The translations under genes were made by a program, and so were the position numbers. A stretch of DNA of 64,000 bases, from the NCBI GenBank assembly GCA_050084515.1, contig CM114275.1, forward strand, positions 9,176,001 through 9,240,000, in the 5' to 3' direction. Shown piece after piece: positions 33,101 through 45,211 of this stretch (positions are counted from its first letter, which is position 1; every line of letters starts with the position of its first letter). The stretch comes from Blasia pusilla (lineage: Eukaryota > Marchantiophyta > Marchantiopsida > Blasiales). The notes beneath the pieces were generated by a model. It was not told where the DNA came from. It saw only the letters and a list, made by a program, of their open reading frames with translations, and ran no database searches.

Positions 33101-34930
33101 CCCTTGATTCCACTCCCTTTGACTTTAAAAAAAGCTAGACCATGATGGGTATTCTTAAGGTGCATCCTAAATGGTATCCTACCTCACAACCTGATTGATT
33201 TTGGACATTAGTTGCATGAGCACCTAGTCTACAAAATGCAAAAGAAAAAAACATAAGCAATAGAAAGTAATAACATTATAGAGTCATAGGCATCCAATTG
33301 AAAAGACAAGACTAATATGGACATTGAAAATTTCTTTGTGGTATAAGAAAAACATGGCAAATTCTTGAATTCTTGGATTCAATATCTAAGTTTTTGCATG
33401 CCATATGATATCTTACTCCATCCTAGATAGATAATCTAATGGAAATTCTATAAATCATACGCTTATGCTCAAGCTTTGCGTGAACCAAAATGACACCATC
33501 TACCTTCATCATAATTACCTCCTTCTAAAATCACTAAAACAAAATTATGGGTTGTATGACTTGAAAATAAAGGAATTGTGTACGAAATAACTCAAATTAT
33601 GATATGATAGGTTTAATTCTATCTTTTTGACTTAGGAAACTAATATTTGCATATCCTCATGACTTATAAAGTAATTATAATCGTATATATGAAAATAATT
33701 TTTAACATAGTACGAATATCATCAAATAATATATGGGAAATATGATTTAAATGACAATATTTCAAATTTCATATTATATTTTCAAAAATCACCATAAAAT
33801 ACTTGGTATGAACTTAATTAGAAGTAAATTTTACTCTCAATATTATAATTGGACTCAAATTTTTGGCTGAATTAAATATTATTTTAATTTGATAATCTTT
33901 ATAGTTTTGGATTTCTCGAAGGACCAAAAATTAAATATGTTTCTAAGGAATAAATCCATACACTTCTAATCCATTAATGAAGGATTTGGAAAATTTTCCA
34001 AAAGATATCATTATGAACTCAAGGAAGAAAGAAAATTAAATGTTCATCATGACTTATACAATGGAGCTCAAGATTAATTTTTTGCAAGATGAATTTATTT
34101 TAGAAAGTTTTGGAATATTAGATTGATTAACCACTAGGAAACTTTCAATTGCTTAGAATCTACAATTTCTTTTCTAATTTGAATAGATTAGATCTCCTAT
34201 AGTTTTAATTCTTTTTTAAATTCCACATATTTTCATTTTGTATTATATACTTCTCATTTCAAGTGCTTAAAGAAAGCATTTACTCCTCTTTTCCCATGTC
34301 AGCCTTTATATATTTTGGAAAATAACTGACTACGAATATGAGTTTAGAATGAAAAAATATTTAGCAATACTGTTTCAATGAAATTTACGAGATCAATTTG
34401 GTGAAATAAGCATTTCTTTTTCATGAGATTTAAAATAATTTAATATTTTAAATAATTGTTAGGCTTGTAATTTTTCATAAACCGCCAAATCTGTACTTTT
34501 CTTTTAATGGTTTAGATAATATTCTTCTAGAAAATAATTATATTCATTTTAATACTTATTTTTTATATATATTAATATAATTAAATATTTTAAATCCATG
34601 CACTCATTATCATCTATCAACATTATTACATATTTTTTTTAAATCATAAATTTTAATTTTAGAGAAAAAAAGTCTAGCAAATAAACGTATGATTTTTTTA
34701 ATATAATTAAACAAGATTATGTCTTACATGAACAAGTGCACTGGGTAGTAGTAGCAAGACTTGCTTTATGAAAGTGGTTCAATTTTTTAATGGTTTAGAT
34801 AACATTCTTCTAGAAAATAATTTTATTCATTTAAATATTTATTTTTTCATATATATCAACATAGTTAAATATTTTGAATCCATGTACTCATGGTCATCCA
34901 TCTACATTATTACTTATTTTCAAAAAATAT
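33101..34930. other. AT-rich DNA without a gene
   Basis: No open frame of note. The sequence AATGGTTTAGATAACATTCTTCTAGAAAATAATT occurs twice in diverged form (about 34507 and 34790), with similar DNA following each, showing an old direct duplication of roughly 150 bp about 280 bp apart. Confidence 0.5.
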
Positions 34931-34936
34931 CATAAA

Positions 34937-35120
34937 TTTTAATCCCATGGATGGATAGAGGAGGGACGGTTGGAAAATGGAAAATGGATGGATGGATAGA
35001 AGGAGGGAGTGAGGCTAGGGCTGAGAGATACAAAATGGATGGATAGCGAGTGGATAGAGGGAAAATGAAGGGAGGGCCGACAAATGGAAAATGGATGGGT
35101 GAATGGAGAAATGAGGAGCA
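34937..35120. repeat. GGATGGATA/GGAAAATGGA low-complexity tract
   Basis: Purine-rich imperfect repeats of GGATGGAT, GGAGGGA and GGAAAATGGA over about 180 bp. Confidence 0.8.
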
Positions 35121-35160
35121 AGCAAATATTTTTTTAATGTGTTATCCATTTTTTAATTAC

Positions 35161-35329
35161 TCGTTACCCTTAGTCCTTACCGATAAATGACTTGGTTTGT
35201 ATGACTCTATGGGTCATACAAACCAATTCATACTCTATAAGTCATTGGTCATTACAAGTCATTTGTATCACCAATGACTCAATGTAGTCATATATCAAAG
35301 TCAATAAGTGCAAAATTTTCTTCTAAGAA
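35161..35329. mobile_element. CACTA right end, third copy (degenerate TIR)
   Basis: ATGACT/AGTCAT motifs, and a last 60 bp closely like those before 5309 (CAATGACTCAATGTAGTCATATATCAAAGTCA versus CAATGACTCAACCTAGTCATTTATTAGAGTCA, compared in parts). It ends TTTTCTTCTAAGA instead of TTTCTTCTAGTG. Confidence 0.6.
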
Positions 35330-35659
35330 TCCTTTTGAAGTTCTACCATATAGGTGAGGTCATTCTTGGGTATCTAGATTCTCTCATATAGATCATACCC
35401 TTTCCATACAACTAAGTATTCTTTATTAGTTAACTAATCTTGTTCCTCTCTTAAATTTGTGTCAACCCAAACTGGCTTCATTGGAAGCTCCAAATTTGAA
35501 GGTCCAAATTACTAGCCATGCTTATGGTTCCATTGGCTCCATTTGGGTATGCCTAAGTCAAAGGCCTATCCCAAACTCCACTATCTTTACACATGCTTCT
35601 ACAACATGGGCATCCCAAGCTATCCACCAACTTTCCTCTCTCTCTAGGAAGGCATATTA
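35330..35659. other. spacer between the CACTA end and the chromovirus
   Basis: No supported gene; a 79-codon frame at 35457-35696 runs into the LTR and has no motif. Confidence 0.5.
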
Positions 35660-36661
35660 TGTCGCGCCCCTACTCTCCTTGAACGTCAATCTTTAGTGTT
35701 GCAGAAGCGTGCGTTCAGTAGGTCACGAACTCATCGCCGATCTGCACCCAAACACGCACTCTCGTTAGTCGGGTTTGGCCAACCGGCGTTCCAACCCACC
35801 GAGTCCTCAACTCGGCGTCTCATCAAGCTCAACCTTCCTTAATTCCTAGCTCCCAACACATGGCAAGTCCTTCAAGACTTGGAACAGACTTCCTGGTTAG
35901 TCCAGGGATCTGAAACGGCACTTACACGCCTAGCGATCCCAACTGTTCAACGGTCCTCGTGTGAGTTCCGAACCGAGACCCAAGTAATTGAGTCGCGGCG
36001 TGAAATCCAAGAGGGATGTCTAAAATCGCCTCAATGGACTTGGTGCAGGTTTTCCAACCCAACGCCCAAACTCGCGTTTCATTCCATGCTCTTGAGCCGC
36101 CCCGCGGCGCCCAAAGTGGGGTTTGGGTTCCAAGCACTCTCGGAGACCTTCCCCCTTACTAGTACTTCTGGGGTTCTCCAATAACCCCTCCCCTTTGGGA
36201 AAAGAGGTTCGGGCCCTTCATTGTGGCCCTCAACCCGACTCCACTTACAGTCGTTTTCGGGTCGTATCTCGGCCGCTGCTTATGCGTTTGCAGCGATCTT
36301 TGGTGCGTTTGAACCGGCTCTCCATAAGCTTTCCAACGCACTCTTATTTGCTCCAAACGCATCTCGGCGCTAAAAGTTATGGCCATAAATACAGTCGGAA
36401 ACTCTCAAACGCAAGTGGCGTTCCAAGTCCGGATCTTTCCTTTGGCAACCCACTTCCTAGACTCGACTTCTTTCAAGTCTCATTCGCGTTTGGTCCCGGG
36501 TTTCCGAGTCGCGACCATCACATCTGAAACGCGACTTCTCGCTCGCGTCTCATCTCTTGTCTCCTCTTTGAGACAACTCCAACGCAAGAAACCATCTTAG
36601 CGTGAGCCGCTAATGTTCCGATGTTCCGCTTGGCACTTGTTTGGTCATGAGGGTCACGACA
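35660..36661 (-). repeat. chromovirus 3' LTR (1002 bp)
   Basis: Matches 42027-43021 and 59864-60856 over its length, and 57000-57296 for its first 297 bp. Frames within it have no protein motif. Confidence 0.95.
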
Positions 36662-36680
36662 CTCACCCCTCTTTTAGAGG
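36662..36680 (-). other. chromovirus polypurine tract
   Basis: Reads AAAAGAGGGGTGAG directly before the LTR on the element strand. Confidence 0.75.
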
Positions 36681-37386
36681 TTGATGCCCTCATCAACGCA
36701 AACCTTTATTATGTCAAGTCTCCTGGGCAGCCTACCCCTTGACATTGAATTGCGTTCTGGTGGCTAACCCGCAATTCCTCTTAGTCTTTAGTTGTCGCTT
36801 TGCCCCACTTAGAATTATTAGCCTCTCATCTTGGATAAGCCAGGACTAGTTCCAAGGAACTAACCTATCAAATAAGCTAACTAAGTGTGCAACCTTAGAC
36901 TCTTTCGACTCATTACTGTAAACATCACACTTGTTTACCAAGTCCACAAATCGTACTACTATTGGGTCGCTCTCGTATTCGACTTAGGCGCGTCACTAAG
37001 TTTACTTATGTGACCACAAGTAAGATCACCCCAAGCCCCAAGACAGACTTCATCTGCCCCGCCGACGCTAGGGCGAGCCCGAGTGTAATCCAACACAAGG
37101 TCCTGTTCTAGGTGCTTATCCACATACGAGCTCTCACCTCAAATACTCCTTGTCTGTCCTCTTGTCGTACATTCTAAGTCTATGATGAACGACTCATAGC
37201 CATGCACTACCACATACAAATTGCAATCAACACTGGTATCGAATCTCCAAATCCATACACTCCTTTATTGCAACACTAGCATATTCTAGTTACAACGGCC
37301 TTCGGCCCAAGATTCCAGTGATTACAAGTCATGTCTCTAGCTTCTCCTCATACTAACGTATGTGCTTCGCTTGTGTTTGCTTGAAG
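36681..37386 (-). other. 3' untranslated region of the chromovirus
   Basis: About 700 bp between the chromodomain stop and the PPT with no coding motif. Confidence 0.6.
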
Positions 37387-37776
37387 TCACACAACAACTC
37401 TTTTGGCGTGTTCCAAATCCGCCTCCGCAATCCAAGTCGCCTCCTTCATATGGTAGCCCTTCCATTTTACCAAGTATTCATACTTGTTGGCCCGACGCTT
37501 CGAACGTAAGATGGTCTCCACCTCGAACTCCGGCTCCTCATTTACGATGACCGGTGCGGTCTCACCCACTGTCTCCGCTTTCAAACGTCCATTATCTTGA
37601 AGGTATTTCTTCAATAATGACACATGAAAGGTCGGGTGAATCTTGAACTCGTCCGGCAGTCTCAACGTATACACATCCTCAAACGGGTTTGCCACAATCA
37701 CATACGGTCCAAAGATACTTGGCAGATACCGAGACAACTCTTTCGGAAGAGTGAGATTCTTCACACTCAACCACAC
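37387..37776 (-). pseudogene. integrase C-terminal region and chromodomain
   Basis: The open frame includes the integrase barrel (LRLPDEFKIHPTFHVSLLKK) and a chromodomain: EFEVETILRSKRRANKYEYL, VKWKGY, EATWIAEADL. Chromodomains bind methylated histone tails and direct integration to heterochromatin. The aromatic cage positions are at least partly kept (Y/W in YEYLVKWKGY, then W in EATW). The segment itself is uninterrupted, but it is out of frame with the integrase core just upstream (a stop near 37795). Confidence 0.88.
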
Positions 37777-37794
37777 TTGTTCTCCAACTTGGAA

Positions 37795-38633
37795 TCACTT
37801 GGCGCGCCGACTCTTGTTAGCATGCTTCACGTACCTCATTTGAGCCTTTGCAAGACTTCGCCTCGCGCTCACTTCTCGTTCTCGCATCTCTACCAACAAA
37901 CTTTCTACCTTCGCTTGTCGTGTTCGTGCCAATGTTGTACCCTTCGAAAGGGCTAGATCAAGAGGCCCTTCTAGCTCTCGTCCATTTGCCAGGAGAAACG
38001 GAAATTCTCCTGTTGCAGAATGCTTGGTCGAGTTGTAGCCGTATTCCGCCATGCTCAGCCACTTGACCCAATCGCGTTGATCAGCAGTGACATAATTCCT
38101 CAAGTACTGATTCATGATAGAGTTTACCTTTTCAGTCTGTCCATCCGTCTGTGGGTGGAAAGCCGTACTGAAACTCAGCTTGGTCTTAAACCTTCTGAAC
38201 AAGTGCTTCCAGAAAGCACTGGTAAACTTTGGATCCCGATCTGAAACAATGCTCCTCGGCAAACCATGAGCACGCCACGGCTATCGAGGAATAGTTGCGC
38301 CGTCATTATACGCCGTTGCGGAATCCACCGTCGGCACGAATCTCGCCAACTTGCTAAACCGATCAACAATCACAAGTATAGCGTTGTATCCCCAGATTCG
38401 GAAGACTCGTGATAAAATCCATACTCACACTTTGCAAGGGTCCTTCGGGATCGGCAAGGGACGCAAAGAAGCCCTTTCTTATCATAAGAGACTCTATTCG
38501 CCAGCGTGTCACACAGGTCTTCACATATTGAGCAACTTCCTCCTTCATGTTGGGCCAAAAGAACCGCCCGACACAACAATTTGACTAGCGTGAGATTTCT
38601 CTCCTTTATGTCGCCAAGGGCCCGTCGTGACAT
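37795..38633 (-). pseudogene. integrase core
   Basis: The zinc-binding part is damaged (EEVAQYVKTC). The core reads SMDFITSLP (first Asp), IVSDRDPKFTSAFWK (second Asp) and FHPQTDGQTEKVNSIMNQYL (Glu), so the DDE triad is visible across two frames. It inserts element cDNA into the host genome. A frameshift near 38290 separates the first Asp from the other two. Confidence 0.85.
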
Positions 38634-38678
38634 TCCGCTAACACCTTGGTTCGCATTTCGCCTTGCCCTACATAGATC

Positions 38679-39209
38679 CTACTGTTTGAACCTTAGTAAA
38701 CCGTGCCTCAAACTTATGTTGGCCACCTTCTCACCCTGCTTCAACTTCCTTAGGTATTCCCCTGCTTGAGCATCCTTCATATATCCTTCACGAATCCTTC
38801 TCTCCAGATCTGTTTCCTTAGGGAACATTGCTCTCAAAACGTGTGTCGTCGATGGCATGTGTTCCTCCTTGCGACTTAACGCATCTGGAATCACATTATC
38901 TTTACCTGGCTTGTGGATCAACTCTACATCCATCAGCGCCAAGGTATCATGTCACCGTAGTTGTTTCGGTGTCACTCGATCCTGGGTCTCAAAATACTTG
39001 AGTGATATATTATCGGTGAATACTCGAGTCCTGTGGAGCCCTAGATAATGCCACCACTTCCTCAAGCAATGTACCACCGCGAACAACTCATTCTCGTGAG
39101 TAGGCCATCTCCTTTCAGTATCGCTAAGCTTCTTGCTCTCATATGCCACCGGTCTCCCTTCTTGCACCAACATTCCTGCAACCGCGAAATCACTAGCATC
39201 GGTATGCAC
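38679..39209 (-). pseudogene. RNase H
   Basis: HTDASDFAVAGMLVQEGRPV (first catalytic Asp), YPTHENE-like WPTHENELFAVVHCLRKW (Glu), VFTDNISLKYF (Asp) and IPDALSRK at the end follow the Ty3/gypsy RNase H layout. It degrades the RNA strand during reverse transcription. A stop at about 38950 divides it. Confidence 0.85.
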
Positions 39210-39222
39210 TTCGAACGGTTTG

Positions 39223-40146
39223 TCAAACTCCGGACTTTAACACTGGTTCCTGCGATAGAATTTGCTTCACTCGGTTGAATGCCTCATTAACTTCCTGGGT
39301 CCAAGTCGTGTTGGCAAACTTTGCCGTCCAATCCGTGAGAGGTCTCACAATTCCCGAAATTTTTTTTACATAAGTACGGTAAAATTGCACCGCACCTATG
39401 AACCTCCTCATCCCCTTTACAGTGGATGGGGGTTCCCACTCGGAAATCGCTTTTACCTTTTTCCATGTCGGGTCGACGCCATCTTGATCGACCACGTGAC
39501 CCAAGAATTTGATCTTACTCAAACCAAATTCGCTCTTCTCTACATTCGATACTGGTGATTTGCCCTTAGCTTAGACAAGACCGCTCTCACATGTCGAACG
39601 TGCTCCTCTAGTGACTTCGAATAGATAAGTATATCATCGATATAGATGATAACATACTCATCCATTTCCTTGTGAAAAATGGAGTTCATCAATGTGGTGA
39701 ACGTCGGAGGCGCGTTACATAGACCGAAAGGCATCACTACAAACTCAAAGAAACCGTATCTCGTCCCGACGCAGATCTTCTCCACATCCGCCTCAAGCAA
39801 TCCAAATCTGGTAATATCCGACTTCAAGTCAATCCTACTGAAATATCTCGCGCTGCCCGACCTATCAAAGAGATCATCTATCCTTGGAAGAGGATAATTG
39901 TTCGAACCGTCACTTTGTTCAAAGGTGCACGGTAATCAACACACTGACCTCATCTTTCCATCCTTCTTCTTTACAAAGAGAACAGGTGCTCCATAAGGTG
40001 ACTTGCTAGTCCTAATGTAACCCTTTTCCAAGAGCTCACTTAACTGCTTTTTCAACTCAAGAAGTTCCTCCTTATTCAACCTATATGGTGCTTTTGAAGG
40101 CGGTTAGGAACCGGGTATGATCTCTATCTTATGATCTACGGCTCTA
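39223..40146 (-). pseudogene. reverse transcriptase
   Basis: Pieces in several frames: YGFFEFVVMPFGLCNAPPTF and VIIYIDDILIYSKSLEEH (catalytic YIDD near 39630), then KIKFLGHVV and FIGAVQFYRTYVKKISGI. The N-terminal part at 39830-40146 is recognisable only in fragments because of frameshifts. The same domain in the second copy (57298-57739) is in better shape for its middle part. Confidence 0.88.
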
Positions 40147-40811
40147 TCATGGCGGCAATTCAGTCGGAAGCTCATTTGTCAAGACATCCTCAAACTCCTT
40201 GACCACTTCTCGGAGTGGTTCGGGATTCCCCTTGAAGCGGCGTCCGATCTCTGCGATATCGCTTGTAGCCTCCTCCACTTGTCTCATCAAGCAGAGAAAT
40301 CCATCCTCCAACTCAATCATGCTCCTCCTTGTGATCGAGTTCACCAACTCCATCTTTGTTGGAACCTCACGGACCAACCGCACCTGTAACCGTTTGCCTT
40401 TTAGCAAGACGCTCAACCTCAATGGTCGGCGTCTTAACTCCACCTCATAAGCATCTAGGAATGTATTCCCCAAAACTCGTCAATGCCGTCCATTTCGCAT
40501 CTGGTGAAATTCTCCTTCAACTCGAATACCCGCATCCCTCTTTGTCAAACCCAAGACCAAATCGAAGTCCGATGAGACTTGCCTCCTGCAAATCCCACTC
40601 GAATGGGCTCGTCCGCCTTTAGAGGTAGAGACGGCCCAGTTCCTTCACGATTCTCGGGCTTAGGAAGGAGTCGAAGCACTGTATCCACGAGCAACAACAC
40701 ATCGCGATCAGCAATCTTGGATCTTAGGTACACCAAATTGTGCGTCCTCTTGGTGACTTGAAGGGGCGTCTCCATATCGCCCGCCAACAGATGCTTAGCA
40801 AACAAACGCAA
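40147..40811 (-). pseudogene. protease region, degenerate
   Basis: DVLLLVDT at the active-site position has lost the Ser/Thr-Gly-Ala context to a frameshift, while the second copy keeps LVDIGASHSFLS. Downstream ADEPIRVGFAGGK and NTFLDAYEVELRRRPLRLSV match the other copy. Confidence 0.75.
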
Positions 40812-41816
40812 TCATACTCCCATTACTAACCTTCGTTTGAACACCCTTTCGACAGGTGACCCGGTTCGCCATACGGTTGTAGCATACGACCTTGCCGTTC
40901 CTCGTCTTTGAGTGTTGTCCTCCTTTCGGCCGCATGAAGTTCCACTCGCTTTCTGCCGGAGCGCGGGCGACTCTCTGGTTCGTCTTGGCCCCCACTCCAG
41001 CCTCTTTTGAACGCCTCCTTATTTTTCGACTTCTTCGAAAAAACTTTTGACTCGAAGGGTTTCTGGGTTTGGACCTCATCGTCCCCAATCCGCTCCGCTA
41101 GCTTCAGAAGGTCCGCGCAGGTCTCTGGCAACGTCGGCATTCGGTAAAGGGCCTTCTCAGCGCTCGGCTTGAGTCCACTAATGAAGATAGCCTTCTTGGC
41201 GTGCTCATCCATCTTCGGACTAGAAGTCGGGTTTAGCACTAAACTCCCTCACATACGCCGCTTAAGGAACCACTCTGCCGCATCCGCGACGCATTCCACC
41301 GTGTCACGCAACCCTTGGTACTCCGGAGTGAACCGATCCCCAATCAACTCCTTGAACTCCTCCCAACTCAGAGGTGACTCACCGCCCAGATATTCCTCTC
41401 GTTGAGCGGTCCACCATTGTAGAGCATGATCCTTAAGGAAAGTAACGGCGGCTACCGTCACCTTGTCTCGCTTTCGGCGAGCCTTCTGCGCCTCGAAGGG
41501 CGATTCGATTCGTAAGGAAATCCTTCACTTTTCGCGAGCGCCCCACTCCAGTAAATGGCGTGGGCAGGTTCGTCTTGCAGAGCTTTTTGCCCGCATTCGG
41601 GTTTCGAGTGGCCTCTAACTCGGCAATCCGCTTGCTTTGCTGGGACATCTGCTCCACCAACACCTTCAACAAGTCCAACGTCTGGCTCGACTCCGTCCTT
41701 TCCCTCGAGTTTGGGCCTTTGGCCCCATGGAAGGAGTCGCCACTGGGACGTCCCTCACGATTGGCGTTCGGCTCTTCGGGAGTCTCCGACTCCTCTATAG
41801 CTTCACGGTCCGGCAT
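40812..41816 (-). pseudogene. chromovirus Gag
   Basis: Pieces 41816-41433, 41461-41249 and 41239-40826. The capsid-like region has FLKDHALQWWTAQREEY, SPLSWEEFKELIGDRFTPEY and KKAIFISGLKPSAEKALY. The zinc knuckle is damaged here (GEPGHLSKGCS with the first Cys pair lost), whereas copy two has CYNCDEPGHLSKGC. Frameshifts lie near 41470, 41245 and 40930. Confidence 0.82.
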
Positions 41817-42013
41817 TGGTTCTCTCTCGGTTCACGTCGCTTGATTCGGCGCTTCTTGGGTTGTTCTCCTCGTCGCCATCTCCAAGCCAACTCACTCAGA
41901 TCTCCTCCTCGTTTCTTGCGTCCCTCCTCGGCGCCCGAAGTCTAGCCGCTACCTTGAAATTTCCCAAGCGTCCGCTTATCCCACGACCCCAAGTTCTCGC
42001 TCACCAAGGATAA

Positions 42014-42024
42014 GCTCGATACCA
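42014..42024 (-). other. primer-binding site, initiator tRNA-Met type
   Basis: Two bases after the 5' LTR (element strand) the sequence reads TGGTATCGAGC, close to the TGGTATCAGAGC complementary to the tRNA-Met 3' end. Confidence 0.75.
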
Positions 42025-42026
42025 CT

Positions 42027-43021
42027 TGTCGCGCCCCTACTCTCCTTGAACGTCAATCTTTAGTGTTTGCGGAAGCGTGCGTTGATGAGGGTCACGAACT
42101 CATCGCCGATCTGCACCCAAACACGCACTCGTTAGTCGGGTTTGGCCAACCGGCGTTCCAACCCACCGAGTCCTCAACTCGGCGTCTCATCAAGCTCAAC
42201 CTTCCTTAATTCCTAGCTCCCAACACATGGCAAGTCCTTCAAGACTTGGAACAGACTTCTGGTTAGTCCAGGGATCTCAAACGGCACTTACACGCCTAGC
42301 GATCCCAACATTCAACGGTCCTCGTGTGAGTTCGAACCGAGACCCAAAGTAATTGAGTCGCGGCGTGAAATCCAAGAGGATGTCTAAAATCGCCTCAATG
42401 GACTTGGTGCAGGTTTTCCAACCCAACGCCCAAACTCGCGTTTCATTCCATGCTCTTGAGCGCCCCATGGCGCCCAAAGTGGGGTTTGGGTTCCAAGCAC
42501 TCGGAGACCTTCCCCCTTACTAGTACTTTCAGGGTTCTCCAATAACCCCTCCCCTTTGGGAAAAGAGGTTCGGGCCCTTCATTGTGGCCCTCAACCCGAC
42601 TCCACTTACAGTCGTTTTCGGTCGTATCTCGGCCGCTGCTTATGCGTTTGCAGCGATCTTTGGTGCGTTTGAACCGGCTCTCCATAAGCTTTCCAACGCA
42701 CTCTTATTTGCTCCAAACGCATCTCGGCGCTAAAAGTTATGGCCATAAATACAGTCGGAAACTCTCAAACGCAAGTGGCGTTCCAAGTCCGGATCTTTCC
42801 TTTGGCAACCCACTTCCTAGACTCGACTTCTTTCAAGTCTCATTCCGCGTTTGGTCCAGGTTTCCGAGTCGCGACCATCACATCTGAAACGCGACTTCTC
42901 GCTCGCGTCTCATCTCTTGTCTCCTCTTTGAGACAACTCCAACGCGCAAACCATCTTAGCGTGAGCCCGCTAATGTTCCGATGTTCCGCTTGGCACTTGT
43001 TTGGTCATGAGGGTCGCGACA
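42027..43021 (-). repeat. chromovirus 5' LTR (995 bp)
   Basis: Starts TGTCGCGCCCC and ends GGGTCGCGACA; followed by the target duplication TATTA. Confidence 0.95.
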
Positions 43022-43501
43022 TATTACCTCACCTAGTGATATGCACAATCTAATATGGCAACACTCAAGTGCAAATGTTCTACATCTATGTGCTTGAGTA
43101 GTCACAACTAGTATGCAATTTGCATATGTGGACTTGATATACCTCTTTGCCTACCTTGAGCATCATGACAAACATGCATGGTGCATTTGTTGACCACCCC
43201 AATCACACTCAACCATAGCAAGACTGTCTCCATGGTACCCATGCCCATTTGCCAATAATCCCAATAGAAAAATAGGTGCTTTTTCATTTGGATGATAACA
43301 CCATACATGATTGCCAAAAAAGGGAAGCCTGACCCCATGAAGAAAGGGCTAGGTTTACTCAAAACATCGCACACTATCCAATGGCAATGCCGCTCGTGGT
43401 AACGGAATCGGTGTTGAGGATGACGAGAAGTGGGGACACCCGTGGGGTTGGCCAAGGGCAAACTTGATGCCACCATGACCAAGGAGGATAGTGGTGGGGA
43501 C

Positions 43502-43800
43502 TTACCTAAGGGCAACTAAGGGCTAACAAACAGTTGGGGTGGAGATGGAGGACCAACCAACGATTAAAGAGCCAGTCATCCAAAGCAAGTGATTCGTGAT
43601 TGACTGAGAAAACTCCTACATATGAGGAACTTGAAGGCAACTTACCAAAGGCCAACTAAGGGTCGGCCCATATTTTGGGCGGAGACGGAGTTCAACCCAT
43701 GACCAAAGAACTAGTCATCTGAAGCAAGTGAGCCATGACTGATTGACAAAACTCTTACATATAAGGAACTCGAAGGCAACTTACCAAACGGAGGGCAGCC
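43502..43800 (+). repeat. 139-bp tandem monomers upstream of the LINE
   Basis: CTTACC...AAGG...ACTAAGGG units start at 43502, 43641 and 43780, exactly 139 bp apart; two full units and a partial one. Copies differ at roughly 20% of positions. Confidence 0.8.
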
Positions 43801-44329
43801 AAAGGTGGTGTGTCCTCTTACCCCTACCAAAACATATGGGGTACTTACAAACGGGACAAAGGAAGGGAACAATGATTGGAGGCACATTCCACATCCCTCT
43901 ACTACTAAACACAAGAGAGAGAGAGAGAGACCGGATCTAGCTAGGTGGCCATACTAATTCAGAGGTACCACCGAGAGCCTCTACCACAAAAGGAAGGCGT
44001 GCACCAGAAAAGATGTTGGGTTGTTTGACAACAAGATATTTGGAGACTAGACAATAAGTAGTGAGTCTGATGTGTTCGGGCAACAACGTACTAAAGTCAA
44101 AAAAATAGGTGTGGAAGGAACTCAACATACAAGGCGCCTGAGGGAGAGGACATCAGCGCTACTATGCCAAAATACAAAATCGCTCTGCAAGGGACAATCA
44201 AGCAGTCTTCCAGGTATTTGTATGGAAGAATATGATGGAAGAAGGCAAGAAATTAATGGCTCAAGGCGATATTCAAACACGTCTTCCCATGGACCTGAAC
44301 CGACAAGAGGAGCCCAAATGCCAAAAAAT

Positions 44330-45131
44330 AAGGTGATTCAGCGCCTAACTAACAACTTGGAGATAATACAATTGAATGTTAGGAGAATCCAATTCAAGAG
44401 GGAAATGCTAAGATTGTGGGGTGAGATGAAAGGATAGGATGTCATGGGGATCTCTGAAACCTTAGCACTTAGATTGGCACGTGAGGGATATGAGATGATC
44501 CAACCACCAAGATCGGGAGTGCCAAGGGAATTGGGAATTTCCATGGCAGCGCAGTGCGGATTGCAAATGAGATTGGTGGAGGTAGATCTGTGTTTCCTTT
44601 TGATAACGATGAAATGGGGTGGCAAGAAGGGGCAACATGGGTGATCGGCATACTGCATATTCCACATCACAGAGCCCAAAACCAGGAAAGGCAAAAGGCA
44701 TTAGAGAGATTGGGGCGCACTATGTCCAGAATATTTGCCAATTCTCCGGGGCAGCGAGTGTTACTTTTAGGTGATTTTATCATCAAAGTGTCCATGGCTC
44801 CGTCCATGGGCTTGAAGATTCATGAACACATCAGGTTTTTCCTAGCGGCGGGGACCCAAGATTGTACTATAAATGGACAAATCCAAGAGACGTGATGGCA
44901 CCCTCCCTCGAGCCATATGCAACGTTGGACATCATAATGGCGCGTGCAACAGCAATCCCTACCTTGACACCTCCACAAGTTCTCCATGAGGTTGATTTAA
45001 GCCCAGACCACAAACCCATATGGGTGGAAGTTAAAGAAACAGCCCACTCTCAAGTCCAACCGAGACAAAGCTTCAAATTAGATCTTGGGCGACTTAAGAA
45101 CTTAGTCGAGATCAAACTGCTCCAAGATTAA
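44330..45131 (+). pseudogene. LINE apurinic-type endonuclease
   Basis: LEIIQLNVRRIQFKREML resembles the opening 'iq.NvRgl' of APE endonucleases. MGISETLAL corresponds to the catalytic Glu motif ('i.ETk'). GQRVLLLGDFI corresponds to 'vi.GDFN'. LSPDHKPIWVEV corresponds to the final 'SDH.P' motif. Four frames are used, so several indels are present. The enzyme nicks target DNA to prime reverse transcription. Confidence 0.7.
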
Positions 45132-45211
45132 CAATGGCTCCAGGTTCTAAACATGGCAAGGATTGAGTATGGGGAACTCATGAGCTGAATGTAGAAAATT
45201 GCAAGGACTTA

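Larger units (their letters stand above)
35660..43021 (-). mobile_element. Ty3/gypsy chromovirus, full-length copy
   Basis: Two LTRs (35660-36661 and 42027-43021) begin TGTCGCG and end CGCGACA (CACGACA in the left one), and are flanked by the 5-bp duplication TATTA on both sides. Internal order on the minus strand is PBS, gag, protease, RT, RNase H, integrase, chromodomain, PPT. The chromodomain places it among chromoviruses. Every ORF is broken by small indels. The LTRs are similar but differ at many one- to few-base indels. Confidence 0.95.

Noticed and set aside
36123-36600. Plus- and minus-strand frames in the chromovirus LTR (also at 42582-43053 and 60202-60722)
   Set aside because: They recur in every LTR copy with frame changes and have no domain; LTR sequence is non-coding.
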